Assembly: GCA_017510605.1 (NCBI GenBank)
Contig: JAFWMQ010000015.1
Coordinates: forward strand, 372,001 to 436,000
Reading direction: 5' to 3'
DNA: 64,000 nt
From: Clostridiales bacterium
GTDB lineage: Bacteria > Bacillota > Clostridia > Saccharofermentanales > Saccharofermentanaceae
This document shows positions 43,687 through 53,311 of this stretch, in pieces. The notes under the pieces are model-generated. The model saw only the letters and a list, made by a program, of their open reading frames with translations, searched no databases and was not told the DNA's origin. Made by a program: the position numbers and the translations under genes. Every line of letters starts with the position of its first letter. The first letter of the stretch is position 1.

Positions 43687-43707
43687 AACTTAAATCGCAA
43701 TCCTCTC

Positions 43708-44664
43708 TTACTTCTTTATCATCGAAAGCGCGCCATAGAGGATGGAATCATCTCCTAAAGCCGCCTTTTTGAATTCAACTGTTTCTCTGATAGAAGGCAT
43801 GCAGTACCTGTCAACTTCGGCCAAGATCTTCTCCATGAAGATATCGCCGACGGCTTCGATCACGCCGCCGCCGTACACGACTACATCAGGGCTGAAAGTA
43901 TTTACTAAGTTACCTGATGCAATTGCAAGATAATGGCATGCACGGTTTACAGCCTCGACAGCAACGCTGTCGCCCTCAGCTAATGCATTCTTGAGCACCT
44001 TGGACTTGAATACGCCTTCTGAAACAGCTTCAGCCATAGAGGACTTTCTGCCTCTTGAAACCTGCTGTCTGATGTAGGAAGACATGCCCTGCTTACTGGA
44101 GAAAGCCTCGAGACAGCCTCTCTGACCGCAGTTACATAACGGTCCCTCCGGATCGAGGATCATATGTCCGTATTCGGCGGCCTTGAATTTGTTGCCTGTG
44201 AAAAGTTCACCGTTAAGGATAAGGCCTCCGCCCATACCGGTTCCGACAAAAAGACCAACAACATTCTTATAACCCTTGGCTGCACCGTATTTATATTCTC
44301 CGAGGACACCGACATTAACATCGTTTCCGATATAAAAGGGACAACCGAATGTTTCTTCGATAGGCTTTTTAATGTTGTAATTTCTCCAAGGAAGATTTGG
44401 TGAGAAAAGAACTATACCCGTCTCCTGATTGATTACACCGGGAGCACCGGCTGCAATCGCATGAATTTCACTCTTCTTAATTCCGGATGCGCTGATAAGC
44501 TCTTTTACAACATTGATGATGACTTCTTCAACGTTTGCAGAAGAATCTCCGCCGGCCTTTGTCTTCTTCTTAAGTCTGTAGACGATCTCTTTCTTGGAGT
44601 TGAAGACTACACCAAGCACCTTGGTTCCGCCGATATCCAAACAAAGATTATAAGATTCTGCCAT
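43708..44664 (-). CDS. ROK-family sugar kinase (glucokinase-like)
   Basis: 318 residues. Phosphate-binding DIGGTKVLG at the start, GTGMGGGLILNG, and the ROK zinc motif region GHMILD followed by CNCGQRGCLEAF. It phosphorylates glucose or a related hexose with ATP; no helix-turn-helix, so it is a kinase rather than a repressor. The ATG follows GGAGGG. It sits between clpX and valS on the same strand with short gaps. Confidence 0.9.
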   Translation of the reverse strand: MAESYNLCLDIGGTKVLGVVFNSKKEIVYRLKKKTKAGGDSSANVEEVIINVVKELISASGIKKSEIHAIAAGAPGVINQETGIVLFSPNLPWRNYNIKKPIEETFGCPFYIGNDVNVGVLGEYKYGAAKGYKNVVGLFVGTGMGGGLILNGELFTGNKFKAAEYGHMILDPEGPLCNCGQRGCLEAFSSKQGMSSYIRQQVSRGRKSSMAEAVSEGVFKSKVLKNALAEGDSVAVEAVNRACHYLAIASGNLVNTFSPDVVVYGGGVIEAVGDIFMEKILAEVDRYCMPSIRETVEFKKAALGDDSILYGALSMIKK

Positions 44665-44701
44665 AGCTTATGCCCTCCTTAAATTATTTTAGAGTTATTG
44701 A

Positions 44702-46027
44702 TCAACTTACTCCCAAAGCAGCACCGGAAACATTTGTGTCACCGAAATTCTTATCCTGAGATCCGTTCTTATAAACGAGAATAGGCTGCTTGCCTTCGAC
44801 GATAGTCTCTTTCTTGATTATGCACTGCTTAACATCCTTCTCGGAAGGAATATTAAACATTACTTCTCTCATAGAACTCTCGATTATAGATCTTAGACCT
44901 CTTGCACCGATATTCTGCTGGATAGCCATATCCGCAATAGCTTCAACGGCATCTTCCTCAAATATGAGATCAACATCATCAAGCTTGAGCATCTTCTGAT
45001 ACTGCTTAATGATCGCATTCTTAGGTTCTGTAAGCACTCTTACGAGAGCAGCTTTGTCGAGTTTATCAAGAGCAACAGTTACAGGAAGACGTCCGATAAA
45101 TTCCGGGATAAGACCGAACTTCATAAGATCGTCAGGTTTTACCTCATGGAAATAGAAACCGCTGTTACGGTCTTTCTTAGACTGGATATCAGCACCAAAA
45201 CCATACTGTTTCTGCTCAACTCTCTGTGCAATGATCTCATCAAGGCCGTCAAAAGCGCCGCCGCAGATAAAAAGAATATTAGTAGTATCGATCTTAATAC
45301 ACTCTTCGTTCGGATGCTTTCTTCCGCCCTTAGGAGGAACATTGGCAACAGTGCTCTCAAGGATCTTAAGCAAAGCCTGCTGTACGCCCTCTCCGCTTAC
45401 ATCGCGTGTAATAGAAACATTCTCAGACTTCTTGGAGATCTTATCGATCTCATCGATATAGATAATGCCTGTCTGTGCTCTCTCGATATCATAATCAGCA
45501 GCAATGATGAGTTTTAAAAGTATATTCTCAACATCTTCACCGACGTAACCTGCCTGAGTAAGGCTCGTAGCATCAGCAACAGCGAAAGGAACATTAAGGA
45601 TCTTTGCAAGTGTCTGGGCAAGAAGTGTCTTACCGGAACCTGTAGGTCCGAGCAAAAGGATATTGCTCTCAGACATCTCTGTATCATCAGTAGGAAGATC
45701 TGCATATACGCACTTATAGTGGTTATAAACTGCAACTGAAAGTGCGATCTTAGCTTCGTCCTGACCGATGATATAATCATCGAGCTTATCCTTGATCTCA
45801 CGAGGAGTGATAAGCTTCTTAGGCTTGATATTGCGCATCTTGCGTTTTTTGCTGACCTTCTCCTCTTCAGCAACTATACCGTATGCCGTTCTGATACAGT
45901 CTATGCAGATATAGCAGTTAACACCGGAAAAGAGTCTCGGGACTTCATATTCAGATTTACCGCAGAAAGAGCAGCTCAAGACTTCTCTTGAGTCACCGCC
46001 GTAATTGCCGTTCTTAGAATTAGCCAT
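44702..46027 (-). CDS. clpX: ATP-dependent Clp protease ATP-binding subunit ClpX
   Basis: 441 residues. The N-terminal zinc-binding domain carries CSFCG and CYICIDC, followed by AAA+ Walker [15 protein letters not shown], Walker [23 protein letters not shown] and sensor-2 GARGLRSI. ClpX unfolds tagged proteins for ClpP. I start at ATG 46027, seven bases after GGAG; the preceding in-frame TTG is not needed. clpP and tig, often adjacent in other genomes, are absent here. Confidence 0.96.
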   Translation of the reverse strand: MANSKNGNYGGDSREVLSCSFCGKSEYEVPRLFSGVNCYICIDCIRTAYGIVAEEEKVSKKRKMRNIKPKKLITPREIKDKLDDYIIGQDEAKIALSVAVYNHYKCVYADLPTDDTEMSESNILLLGPTGSGKTLLAQTLAKILNVPFAVADATSLTQAGYVGEDVENILLKLIIAADYDIERAQTGIIYIDEIDKISKKSENVSITRDVSGEGVQQALLKILESTVANVPPKGGRKHPNEECIKIDTTNILFICGGAFDGLDEIIAQRVEQKQYGFGADIQSKKDRNSGFYFHEVKPDDLMKFGLIPEFIGRLPVTVALDKLDKAALVRVLTEPKNAIIKQYQKMLKLDDVDLIFEEDAVEAIADMAIQQNIGARGLRSIIESSMREVMFNIPSEKDVKQCIIKKETIVEGKQPILVYKNGSQDKNFGDTNVSGAALGVS

Positions 46028-46064
46028 CAATAATCTCCAAAGAAAAGATATTTTTAGTCATGAT

Positions 46065-46092
46065 ATTTTATCACTACAAGTCATTTTAACAA
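46065..46092 (-). promoter_or_regulatory. Promoter for clpX
   Basis: On the minus strand, TTGTTA (46087-46092) and TAAAAT (46065-46070) are 16 bases apart, ~38 bases before the ATG. No CIRCE or other heat-shock operator was seen. The 127-base gap also carries the end of the dtd transcript without a clear terminator. Confidence 0.6.
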
Positions 46093-46154
46093 ATAATATA
46101 TATATAAATATTTCAAAATGGTGATAATTTTGGCTCAAATCAGAAAAAACAGCG

Positions 46155-46601
46155 TTAAATGGCCGCAGAATCAAGAATAACCGTAAAAGGGCCGTCGTTG
46201 ATAAGGCTCACCTGCATATCGGCTCCGAATACGCCCAATCCGAGTTTTCTTACGTGAGGTCTGATGGAATCGGCAATGTAATTGTAAAGCTCTTCAGCCC
46301 TCTGAGGGCCCATGCTGTCAGTAAATGACGGTCTGTTTCCGTGTTTGCAGTCAGCATAAAGAGTAAACTGGGATACAAGAAGGACCTCACCATCAATATC
46401 AGCAAGACTTAGATTAGTCTTGCCGTTTGCATCGTAGAAAATACGCATTTTCAGGAGTTTGGAGATCATCTTATCAGCTACTGCCTCATCGTCCTCTTTG
46501 CCGATTCCGCAAAGCACGAGCATCCCGGGCCCAATAGAAGAAACTATACTGCCCTCAATATCTACAGAAGCATTTTTTACTACCTGAATACAAAATCTCA
46601 T
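46155..46601 (-). CDS. dtd: D-aminoacyl-tRNA deacylase
   Basis: 148 residues, full length. Motifs SQFTLYADCKHGNRPSF and, near the C-terminus, NDGPFTVILDS match Dtd, which hydrolyses D-amino acids and glycine mischarged on tRNA. It begins three bases after the lipoprotein gene and ends the glyA-rarA-lipoprotein-dtd group. Confidence 0.95.
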   Translation of the reverse strand: MRFCIQVVKNASVDIEGSIVSSIGPGMLVLCGIGKEDDEAVADKMISKLLKMRIFYDANGKTNLSLADIDGEVLLVSQFTLYADCKHGNRPSFTDSMGPQRAEELYNYIADSIRPHVRKLGLGVFGADMQVSLINDGPFTVILDSAAI

Positions 46602-46604
46602 AAT

Positions 46605-47153
46605 TTAATTACCCGGAATATCTATAACGCTTTCTAACATGTACCATGAACCATTAGTCTTATACACAATAAAACTGAATTCTGATTCTGCAAGTTCAAC
46701 GCCGTTAGTAAAACAAGCCCTTACCTTCTGAAGACGGATCTGTTCAATATCCGAATATTCAAGACCGGTAACATGTGCGATCCTTGACTTCATTCCAGCC
46801 TGGTCAAAACCGTTTTCCATCGTGTATTCTGTGGAGCCGGCATTCGCCGTCCCGATAATATCACCATTGATATTAACAGCCTTTTTGTAAACCTCGAAAA
46901 CATCTACATCGTTGGCTTCTCCAAGCAGTTTTACAAAACCTTCCGGATAGCATTTATCAAACATTTCCTCATCACCCAGGAACAGAGATTCAAGGTAAGC
47001 CCTCGCAACATAATTGCTCTCTGTATTTACCTGTTCCATGATCACGGGAGATTCAACTGATACTACGCGTTTATCACTTTTCTTTTTCGAGCAGGCCGAA
47101 AACACAAGAACAACAGCAATAATTACTGTAACAATTGTCAAAAATCTACGCAT
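46605..47153 (-). CDS. Small lipoprotein of unknown function
   Basis: 182 residues. The signal peptide ends at lipobox LVFSAC, then KKKSDK. The mature part (~50-182) is a mixed helical/beta domain (YVARAYLESLFLGDEEMFDKCYPEGF at its start, SFIVYKTNGSWYMLES near the end), of the DUF5105/NTF2-like lipoprotein look. I use ATG 47153, with AGGAGA upstream, inside the last codons of rarA (8-base overlap). No specific role can be given. Confidence 0.75.
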   Translation of the reverse strand: MRRFLTIVTVIIAVVLVFSACSKKKSDKRVVSVESPVIMEQVNTESNYVARAYLESLFLGDEEMFDKCYPEGFVKLLGEANDVDVFEVYKKAVNINGDIIGTANAGSTEYTMENGFDQAGMKSRIAHVTGLEYSDIEQIRLQKVRACFTNGVELAESEFSFIVYKTNGSWYMLESVIDIPGN

Positions 47154-48459
47154 TCCCGTTTCTCTCCTGTTCAATCATCTTCTTTACAAAATCAAGATAC
47201 TCGCTAACCTTGCGTTCATAGCCGATGTCTGTGGGCACATAATACTTTTTCCCGAGCGTTTTATCAGTCATATATTGCTGTTCGGTTATGTGCGAAGGGA
47301 AATCATGCGGATATTTATATCCGACAGAATAGCCAAGTTCCTCCATACCTTTTGCGGGAGCATTCCGAAGATGCATCGGAACAACACCTGTATCGGTATT
47401 GTTAACGTCACGGAGAGCATCTCCGATAGCTATATAAGCAGAATTGGATTTAGGCGAGGTTGCAACCATTATAGCAGCTTCAGACAAAGGAATCCTTGCT
47501 TCAGGCATTCCTACCGCCCTGGCACATTCATAAGCTGCCACAGCAACCAAAAGCGCATTAGGATTGGCCATTCCAACGTCTTCAGCAGCACAGATCATTA
47601 TCCTTCTTGCCAGGAATTCGATATCCTCACCTGCAGCAAGAGCCCTTGCCAGATAGAGGACAGCAGCGTTGGGGTCAGACCCCCTCATGGATTTTATCAT
47701 CGCACTTATATTATCGTAATGATATTCTCCGTCTTTATCGAAAAGAACCGTCTTTGTCTGGATACATTCCTTCATTACTTCATCAGTAATGACAATAGAC
47801 CCGTCAGAAGAAGGTGGTGTCGTAATTACAGCTAGTTCAATGCTGTTCAGCGCTGTTCTGGCATCTCCGTTTGAGGTCTCGGCGATTTTCGCAAGTGTAT
47901 CATCAGAAACTCTTACATCAAGTGCTCCAAAGCCTCTGTCCTTATCGCTAAGTGCATTTTTAAGCACCTTAACGATATCTTTGGATTCAAGCGGTTTCAA
48001 CTGACAAACCGTTGATCTGGATACCAAAGCCTTGTTGACTTCGAAAAACGGATTCTCGGTAGTAGCACCAATTAAAATGACCGTTCCATCCTCTACAAAC
48101 GGAAGCAGCGCATCCTGCTGCAATTTATTGAATCTGTGGATCTCATCAATAAAGAGAACCGTTTTGCGGCCTTCTGAAAGAAGCGGGTTAGACGCATCGG
48201 ACACGATCTTCTTGATGTCTGAGACGCCTGCGGTTACAGCATTTAACTGCTCAAATCTCGAACTTGTCGTATTGGCGATAACTCTTGCAAGCGCCGTCTT
48301 GCCTACTCCCGGAGGGCCAAACAAAATGATCGAAGACAGTCTGTCTGCCTCGATCATTCGTCTTAACATCTTTCCTTTGCCGATGATATGCTCCTGACCC
48401 GCATACTCATCCAAAGTCAGTGGTGACATTCTGTAAGCTAGCGGTTTATTATCTTCCAT
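47146..48459 (-). CDS. rarA: Replication-associated recombination protein A (RarA/MgsA)
   Basis: 437 residues, an AAA+ ATPase with Walker A FGPPGVGKTALARV, Walker B LFIDEIHRFN, sensor ATTENPFFEV, and the tetramerisation C-terminal region (GMPEARIPLSEAAI, YKYPHDFP). Relative of clamp-loader ATPases acting at stalled replication forks. No good ribosome site is visible 5' of the ATG, 33 bases after glyA. Confidence 0.95.
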   Translation of the reverse strand: MEDNKPLAYRMSPLTLDEYAGQEHIIGKGKMLRRMIEADRLSSIILFGPPGVGKTALARVIANTTSSRFEQLNAVTAGVSDIKKIVSDASNPLLSEGRKTVLFIDEIHRFNKLQQDALLPFVEDGTVILIGATTENPFFEVNKALVSRSTVCQLKPLESKDIVKVLKNALSDKDRGFGALDVRVSDDTLAKIAETSNGDARTALNSIELAVITTPPSSDGSIVITDEVMKECIQTKTVLFDKDGEYHYDNISAMIKSMRGSDPNAAVLYLARALAAGEDIEFLARRIMICAAEDVGMANPNALLVAVAAYECARAVGMPEARIPLSEAAIMVATSPKSNSAYIAIGDALRDVNNTDTGVVPMHLRNAPAKGMEELGYSVGYKYPHDFPSHITEQQYMTDKTLGKKYYVPTDIGYERKVSEYLDFVKKMIEQERNGNA

Positions 48460-48492
48460 AAGTCAAGAGCAACAAGCATTAAGCCCGGTTAA

Positions 48493-49734
48493 TCAAACGA
48501 TATCAGGATATACGGGATACTTATCAGTAAGAGCCTTAACTCTCTTGATAGATTCTTCCTTCTTATTTTCGTAATCGAAGATGCAGTCAGCGATAATGTT
48601 TGCAACTTCAACGAAATCTTCTTCCTTAAAGCCTCTTGCCGTAGCTGCAGGTGTACCGACACGTACGCCGGATGTAACCGTCGGCTTTTCCGGATCGAAA
48701 GGAATAGTATTCTTGTTAGCTGTAATGTTTACATCATCAAGACGCTCCTGGAGCATGGCACCGGTAACGCCTGTGCCTCTCAGATCGATGAGCATGAGGT
48801 GGTTGTCTGTACCGCCGGAAACGAGATTAACGCCTCTGGCGAGGAGTGCTTCGCTCATTGCCTTAGCGTTCTTTACGATCTGCTCAGCATAAGCTCTGAA
48901 CTCAGGAGAGAGAGCTTCCTTGAATGCAACAGCCTTAGCCGCGATGATGTGCATGAGAGGACCGCCCTGCTGACCGGGGAATACTGCAGAATTGATCTTC
49001 TTGGCATATTCCTCTTTGCACATAATGATACCGCCGCGGGGTCCTCTGAGAGTCTTATGTGTTGTTGTTGTAACGAAATCTGCATAAGGAACAGGATTCG
49101 GGTGAAGTCCTGCAGCAACGAGTCCTGCAATATGTGCCATATCTACGAAGAGATAAGCGCCTACTTCATCAGCGATCTCTCTGAACTTCTTGAAATCGAT
49201 TATTCTGGGGTATGCGGAAGCACCGGCTACGATTACCTTAGGCTTGCACTCAAGAGCCTTAGCTCTGATTGCCTCATAGTCGAGCATCTGTGTCTTCTCA
49301 TCAACCTGATAGAATTCTGAATGATATGTTCTTCCGGAAACGTTGATCTTCATTCCGTGTGTTAAGTGACCACCGTGTGAGAGGTCAAGTCCGAGGATCG
49401 TATCACCGGGCTCAAGAATTGCAAAATAAACTGCTGTGTTAGCCTGTGCACCGGAATGAGGCTGTACGTTAACGTGCTCAGCTCCGAAAAGCTGCTTAGC
49501 TCTGTCGATAGCGAGCTGCTCTACGATATCCACATACTCGCATCCGCCGTAATAACGCTTTCCCGGGTAACCCTCTGCGTATTTGTTGGTAAGCGGAGAA
49601 CCTGCAGCTTCGAGTACTGCCTCGGAAACCATGTTCTCAGATGCGATAAGCTCGATCTTGTTTCTCTGACGTCCGATCTCCTGCATTATTGCAGAATAGA
49701 CTTCAGAATCCTCAGCCTTGATGTGGTCGTACAT
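48493..49734 (-). CDS. glyA: Serine hydroxymethyltransferase
   Basis: 413 residues, standard length. N-terminal [40 protein letters not shown], and the PLP-lysine motif [15 protein letters not shown]. Interconverts serine and glycine with tetrahydrofolate. It has its own promoter and an AAGGAGG site, and it is first in a likely operon with rarA, a lipoprotein and dtd. Confidence 0.97.
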   Translation of the reverse strand: MYDHIKAEDSEVYSAIMQEIGRQRNKIELIASENMVSEAVLEAAGSPLTNKYAEGYPGKRYYGGCEYVDIVEQLAIDRAKQLFGAEHVNVQPHSGAQANTAVYFAILEPGDTILGLDLSHGGHLTHGMKINVSGRTYHSEFYQVDEKTQMLDYEAIRAKALECKPKVIVAGASAYPRIIDFKKFREIADEVGAYLFVDMAHIAGLVAAGLHPNPVPYADFVTTTTHKTLRGPRGGIIMCKEEYAKKINSAVFPGQQGGPLMHIIAAKAVAFKEALSPEFRAYAEQIVKNAKAMSEALLARGVNLVSGGTDNHLMLIDLRGTGVTGAMLQERLDDVNITANKNTIPFDPEKPTVTSGVRVGTPAATARGFKEEDFVEVANIIADCIFDYENKKEESIKRVKALTDKYPVYPDIV

Positions 49735-49771
49735 ATATGGAAATCCTCCTTGGGTAAATTACACGCGTAAT

Positions 49772-49800
49772 ATTTTATTATAAGGGTGCTTTTCAATCAA
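49772..49800 (-). promoter_or_regulatory. Promoter for glyA
   Basis: On the minus strand, TTGATT (49795-49800) and TAAAAT (49772-49777) are 17 bases apart, ~38 bases before the ATG. No riboswitch-like structure is evident in the short leader. Confidence 0.6.
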
Positions 49801-49844
49801 GCGAAAAAACATTAAGAAAGAACGTGCATAAATGTGCAAAATTA

Positions 49845-50873
49845 TCAGATTTTATATATCTCGTCAGCAGAAGGAGCAGGCATAGTTCTGACAGAACCGT
49901 CAAGGCCGATAGTTTTCGCACCTTCGCTAAGATCAGTGAACTCACCTATGACGGTAGCCTTAATACCTTGAGATGCCAGAGAATCTATAACCCTGTCAGG
50001 TTCAGATGATGCGATCATAAGCGCACCGGATGAGATCAATCTGAACGGATCAAGATCAAGAGCATCGCATATAGCCTTGGAACAATCCGTAAACGGAACC
50101 AGACGCTGATCAAGAGTGACTCCGGTCTTCGAGAAATCAGCCATTTCAAAAGCAGCGCCTTCGACACCGCCTTCAGTGACATCGTGCATAAGGTTAACAC
50201 ACGATCTGGGAAACCCGTCATCCCTAAGAGTGCCTGCTGTAGAAGCCAATGGCCCGAGAATCGTGCCTTCCTTAACTACTGATATCAGTTCACTGTATGT
50301 CTTAGCTTCTGCAATATATTCAGCCGGAATCTTACCTTCAAGCTTGTCAGCATGCTCATTTGCAGCGATAAAGCTGCCTTCGATAGCTCCGGTCTTTGTG
50401 ATAATCAGTTTGTCACCGGGCAATGCATGTCCTAACGGGACAGGCCTTCCCTTCTCCACAACGCCAAAAGCTGTAGATATAACGACAAATCTGTTCACGC
50501 AATCTGATACTTCAGTGTGTCCGCCGACGATATCCACGCCGAGTTTTCCTGCTTCGGTACTTGCCTGATCAACAATCGACATAATCTCTTCTTCGGAAGC
50601 AGAAGGAGGCGCGATAATTACTATAAGTATGCCAGTCGGCTGAACTCCGCAGGCGGCAATATCGTTGCAGGATACATGGATCGCAAGAGTACCTGATTCA
50701 CTGCCCCCTGCTGTTATCGGATCTGAAGATGTGACAAGAAGATTCTCCCCTGTCTTGAGCCATGCACAGTCGGCACCGATTCCGGCACCTGATAATGTCT
50801 TACTCGACAACTGCGGGAGTCTTGAAAGGACAAGAGATTCCAGTTGCTCATCTGTAAGTTTTCCGATCCTCAA
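49845..50873 (-). CDS. AIR synthase-like (PurM/HypE/ThiL superfamily) protein
   Basis: 342 residues of the PurM-type ATP-binding fold: SSDPITAGGSESGTLAIHVSCNDIAACG, DIVGGHTEV, then TGAIEGSF and HDVTEGGVEGAAFEM. This looks most like the stand-alone AIR-synthase-related/HypE-like group; ThiL (thiamine-phosphate kinase) is possible given the thiI neighbour but its signature is not exact. It sits 27 bases downstream of thiI, in an operon nifS-thiI-this gene. The substrate is unknown; a role in sulfur or cofactor chemistry is inferred from context. Confidence 0.75.
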   Translation of the reverse strand: MRIGKLTDEQLESLVLSRLPQLSSKTLSGAGIGADCAWLKTGENLLVTSSDPITAGGSESGTLAIHVSCNDIAACGVQPTGILIVIIAPPSASEEEIMSIVDQASTEAGKLGVDIVGGHTEVSDCVNRFVVISTAFGVVEKGRPVPLGHALPGDKLIITKTGAIEGSFIAANEHADKLEGKIPAEYIAEAKTYSELISVVKEGTILGPLASTAGTLRDDGFPRSCVNLMHDVTEGGVEGAAFEMADFSKTGVTLDQRLVPFTDCSKAICDALDLDPFRLISSGALMIASSEPDRVIDSLASQGIKATVIGEFTDLSEGAKTIGLDGSVRTMPAPSADEIYKI

Positions 50874-50900
50874 ATAATTGCTCCTTCTTTTCGCACGATA

Positions 50901-52103
50901 TCAGAACGGATCAATGATAATATCTTCCGTTCCCAATACTCCAGCTTCGACAAGTTCTTCGATATCAAGATCTTTCTCTGCCTCGATTATATCCTCAGGA
51001 TGAGGGTGTGTCTTTGGGTGTTTTGCAACAAAAACAGTACAGCAATCCTCGTAAGGAAGAATAGATGTCTCAAATGCCCCGATATTACGGGAAATATCAC
51101 ATGTTGCCTGTTTATCTATTCCGATCAGAGGTCTTAATACCGGCATCTTTACTACTTCATTCGTAGCTGCGATCGCCTCCATGGTCTGGGAAGCAACCTG
51201 GCCTAAACTCTCACCTGTGATAAGACATTTGCAATCGTACTTAAGCGCCAGCCTTTCAGCAATCTGCAGCATTACACGACGCATCGTGACCGTGAGCATA
51301 TCCTGCGGAGAATGCTTATAAAGATGAAGCTGGATCTGGGTAAAGTTTACTACATGAAGGGTCATGCGGCCGGAAAATCCGGATACGATCTTCGCAAGAT
51401 CCACTACCTTCTGCTTAGCAAGGTCACTCGTATAAGGATAAGAATGGAAATAAACGGCATCAAGAGGCATACCGCGCGAGGCCATCATGAAACCAGCGAC
51501 AGGGCTGTCTATACCACCTGACAAAAGCAGCATTCCCTTAGCGCATGTACCGACAGGAAGACCTCTGTGAGCCATCATCTTACCGGAATAAACATAATTA
51601 GATTCACGAATCTCAACATTGATAATGAAGTCAGGATTCTTTACCTTTACTTTAAGTTCCGGGAATGTATCTAATATGAATCCGCCAAGTTCATCACATA
51701 TCTCGGGTGATGTCATCGGGAAAGTCTTATTCCCGCGTTTGCTCTCAACCTTGAAAGTCTGATAATCAGGATTGCGTTCAAGCAGTTCTTTAACGCATAA
51801 AGCAGCATTCTCCCGGATAGATTCAAAATCGCCCTCGAACTTCCTGGCAAGGCTTACTGATACGATTCCGAAAACCTGACACACAGCCTTCATGATATCT
51901 TCGGCTGAAGCCATTGACTGGAAATTCGGATTATCCTCATCTTTGGGTTCGATCCAGATCCTGCTCTGGCTCTGGTATATCTTCAGATTACCGAATTTCT
52001 TAAGTCTGTATTTAAGATTGCTCTTGAGCTGTATCTCAAATGATCCTCTGTTAAGCCCTTTGAGGGTTACTTCACCCATTCGCGCCAAAAGGACATTTCC
52101 CAT
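50901..52103 (-). CDS. thiI: tRNA 4-thiouridine synthase ThiI (no rhodanese domain)
   Basis: 400 residues: N-terminal ferredoxin-like and THUMP RNA-binding domains, then a PP-loop ATP pyrophosphatase domain with LLSGGIDSPVAGF. The C-terminal rhodanese domain of E. coli ThiI (482 residues) is missing, as usual in Firmicutes, where a NifS-type desulfurase hands sulfur on directly. That partner is encoded ten bases upstream. It makes s4U8 in tRNA and may also serve thiamine thiazole formation. Confidence 0.94.
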   Translation of the reverse strand: MGNVLLARMGEVTLKGLNRGSFEIQLKSNLKYRLKKFGNLKIYQSQSRIWIEPKDEDNPNFQSMASAEDIMKAVCQVFGIVSVSLARKFEGDFESIRENAALCVKELLERNPDYQTFKVESKRGNKTFPMTSPEICDELGGFILDTFPELKVKVKNPDFIINVEIRESNYVYSGKMMAHRGLPVGTCAKGMLLLSGGIDSPVAGFMMASRGMPLDAVYFHSYPYTSDLAKQKVVDLAKIVSGFSGRMTLHVVNFTQIQLHLYKHSPQDMLTVTMRRVMLQIAERLALKYDCKCLITGESLGQVASQTMEAIAATNEVVKMPVLRPLIGIDKQATCDISRNIGAFETSILPYEDCCTVFVAKHPKTHPHPEDIIEAEKDLDIEELVEAGVLGTEDIIIDPF

Positions 52104-52113
52104 CTTTATATCC

Positions 52114-53253
52114 TCACTTCACCAGAAATTGATCGTAAATCTCATCAACACACTTGATGAATTCTTTTGCTTCATCGAGCGTATTATATCTCGAAAAGCT
52201 GAGTCTTACGGCATTTGCTGCAGTCTTTCTGTCAACGCCCATCTCAAGAAGCACATATGAGACCTTCTTCTGTTTTGCAGAGCATGCAGAAACGGTAGAA
52301 ACATATATATCGTAGATCTCAAGACAATGGAGCATCGTCTCGGATTCAAAACCCCGGAAAGAGACATTAAGAACATAAGGCAGCGCATCTCCAGGTGACA
52401 GGATTACTGCACCTCTGTCAGATAATTCTTTGCGCAGATAAGAATTTATCTCATTTACATTAGACAGACCTTCATCAATTCCGGTGGAAACTTCTTTCAA
52501 CGCTTCAAGAAAAGCACCTGCAAGAACGGGGCTTTGTGTTCCCGAACGCATTCCGTCCTGCTGCCCGCCGCCTACGATAAGCGGATCTATTCGGATACCT
52601 TTCCGGACATAAAGAACGCCGTTTCCTTTTATCGAATGTATCTTATGACCGGAAAAAGAACACATATCCGCACCGAGTGAAGACAGATCGATCGGCATTT
52701 TTCCCAATGCCTGGACACAATCCAGATATATGACAGTCGATGGAGATTTTGTCTTTATTATTTTTGCAATACTCTCGAAAGGAAGTACAGAACCGGTCTC
52801 ATTATTGACCAGAGTAAAGCAGGCTAAAGCGACACCGCCCTTTCCAAGTTCTTCCTCTAAGCTCTCTTCAATAGGCTTTCCGTCAGGACCAACCTTAACA
52901 TATCTGATCTCATATCCGAGCCCCTTAAGATATTCAAGGCTCTCCAAAGTCGCCTTATGTTCGGTTCTTGTTGAGATAACAGCATTACCTGCCCGCTTAT
53001 TACGGCTCATAAAGCCCTTGATAGCAGTATTGGCACTTTCAGTGGCACAAGAAGTGAAGAAAATCTCCTCAGGCTTTGATCCGAGAAGACCGGCAGTCTC
53101 TTTCCTGATGGATTCGTAGACATCATTCGCCTTGTTTCCGAGCTTATGAAGAGCTCCCGGATTTGCGGATAATGAATCCTCCGTGAGTTCTGCGATCCTG
53201 GCCTTTACGCCCCCGGAAACAAAAGTTGTTGCGCTGTTATCAAAATAAATCAC
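52114..53253 (-). CDS. Cysteine desulfurase (NifS type) paired with ThiI
   Basis: 379 residues from GTG 53253, where the family start VIYFDNSATT lies. PLP-lysine motif SGHKIHSIKGNGVLY, active-site cysteine in STVSACSAK. It releases sulfur from cysteine as a persulfide, passed to ThiI encoded next. An alternative TTG at 53289 adds 12 residues; neither start has a ribosome site, and the promoter-like A/T stretch lies right in front of the GTG, so the message could be nearly leaderless. Confidence 0.88.
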   Translation of the reverse strand: MIYFDNSATTFVSGGVKARIAELTEDSLSANPGALHKLGNKANDVYESIRKETAGLLGSKPEEIFFTSCATESANTAIKGFMSRNKRAGNAVISTRTEHKATLESLEYLKGLGYEIRYVKVGPDGKPIEESLEEELGKGGVALACFTLVNNETGSVLPFESIAKIIKTKSPSTVIYLDCVQALGKMPIDLSSLGADMCSFSGHKIHSIKGNGVLYVRKGIRIDPLIVGGGQQDGMRSGTQSPVLAGAFLEALKEVSTGIDEGLSNVNEINSYLRKELSDRGAVILSPGDALPYVLNVSFRGFESETMLHCLEIYDIYVSTVSACSAKQKKVSYVLLEMGVDRKTAANAVRLSFSRYNTLDEAKEFIKCVDEIYDQFLVK

Positions 53254-53311
53254 GACGGAAGTATATAATATATAATGCAAAATATCCAATACAATTTAAG
53301 CGGAGGTCACG
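53254..53311. promoter_or_regulatory. Compact divergent promoter region between nifS-type gene and GH51 gene
   Basis: The 58-base gap holds the near-palindromic TATATAATATATAAT (53262-53276). It supplies TATAAT boxes on the plus strand (53264-53269 and 53271-53276) and TATTAT/TATATT on the minus strand. The GH51 gene also has GGAGG just before its ATG. No clear -35 boxes; regulation by a bound activator or repressor is possible. Confidence 0.45.

Noticed and set aside
47014..47835. 273-codon plus-strand frame
   Set aside because: Spans the antisense of two well-supported genes (lipoprotein and rarA) and has odd His/Arg/Ser composition.
52104..52113. TPP riboswitch before thiI
   Set aside because: Only ten bases separate thiI from the upstream gene, so no riboswitch fits.
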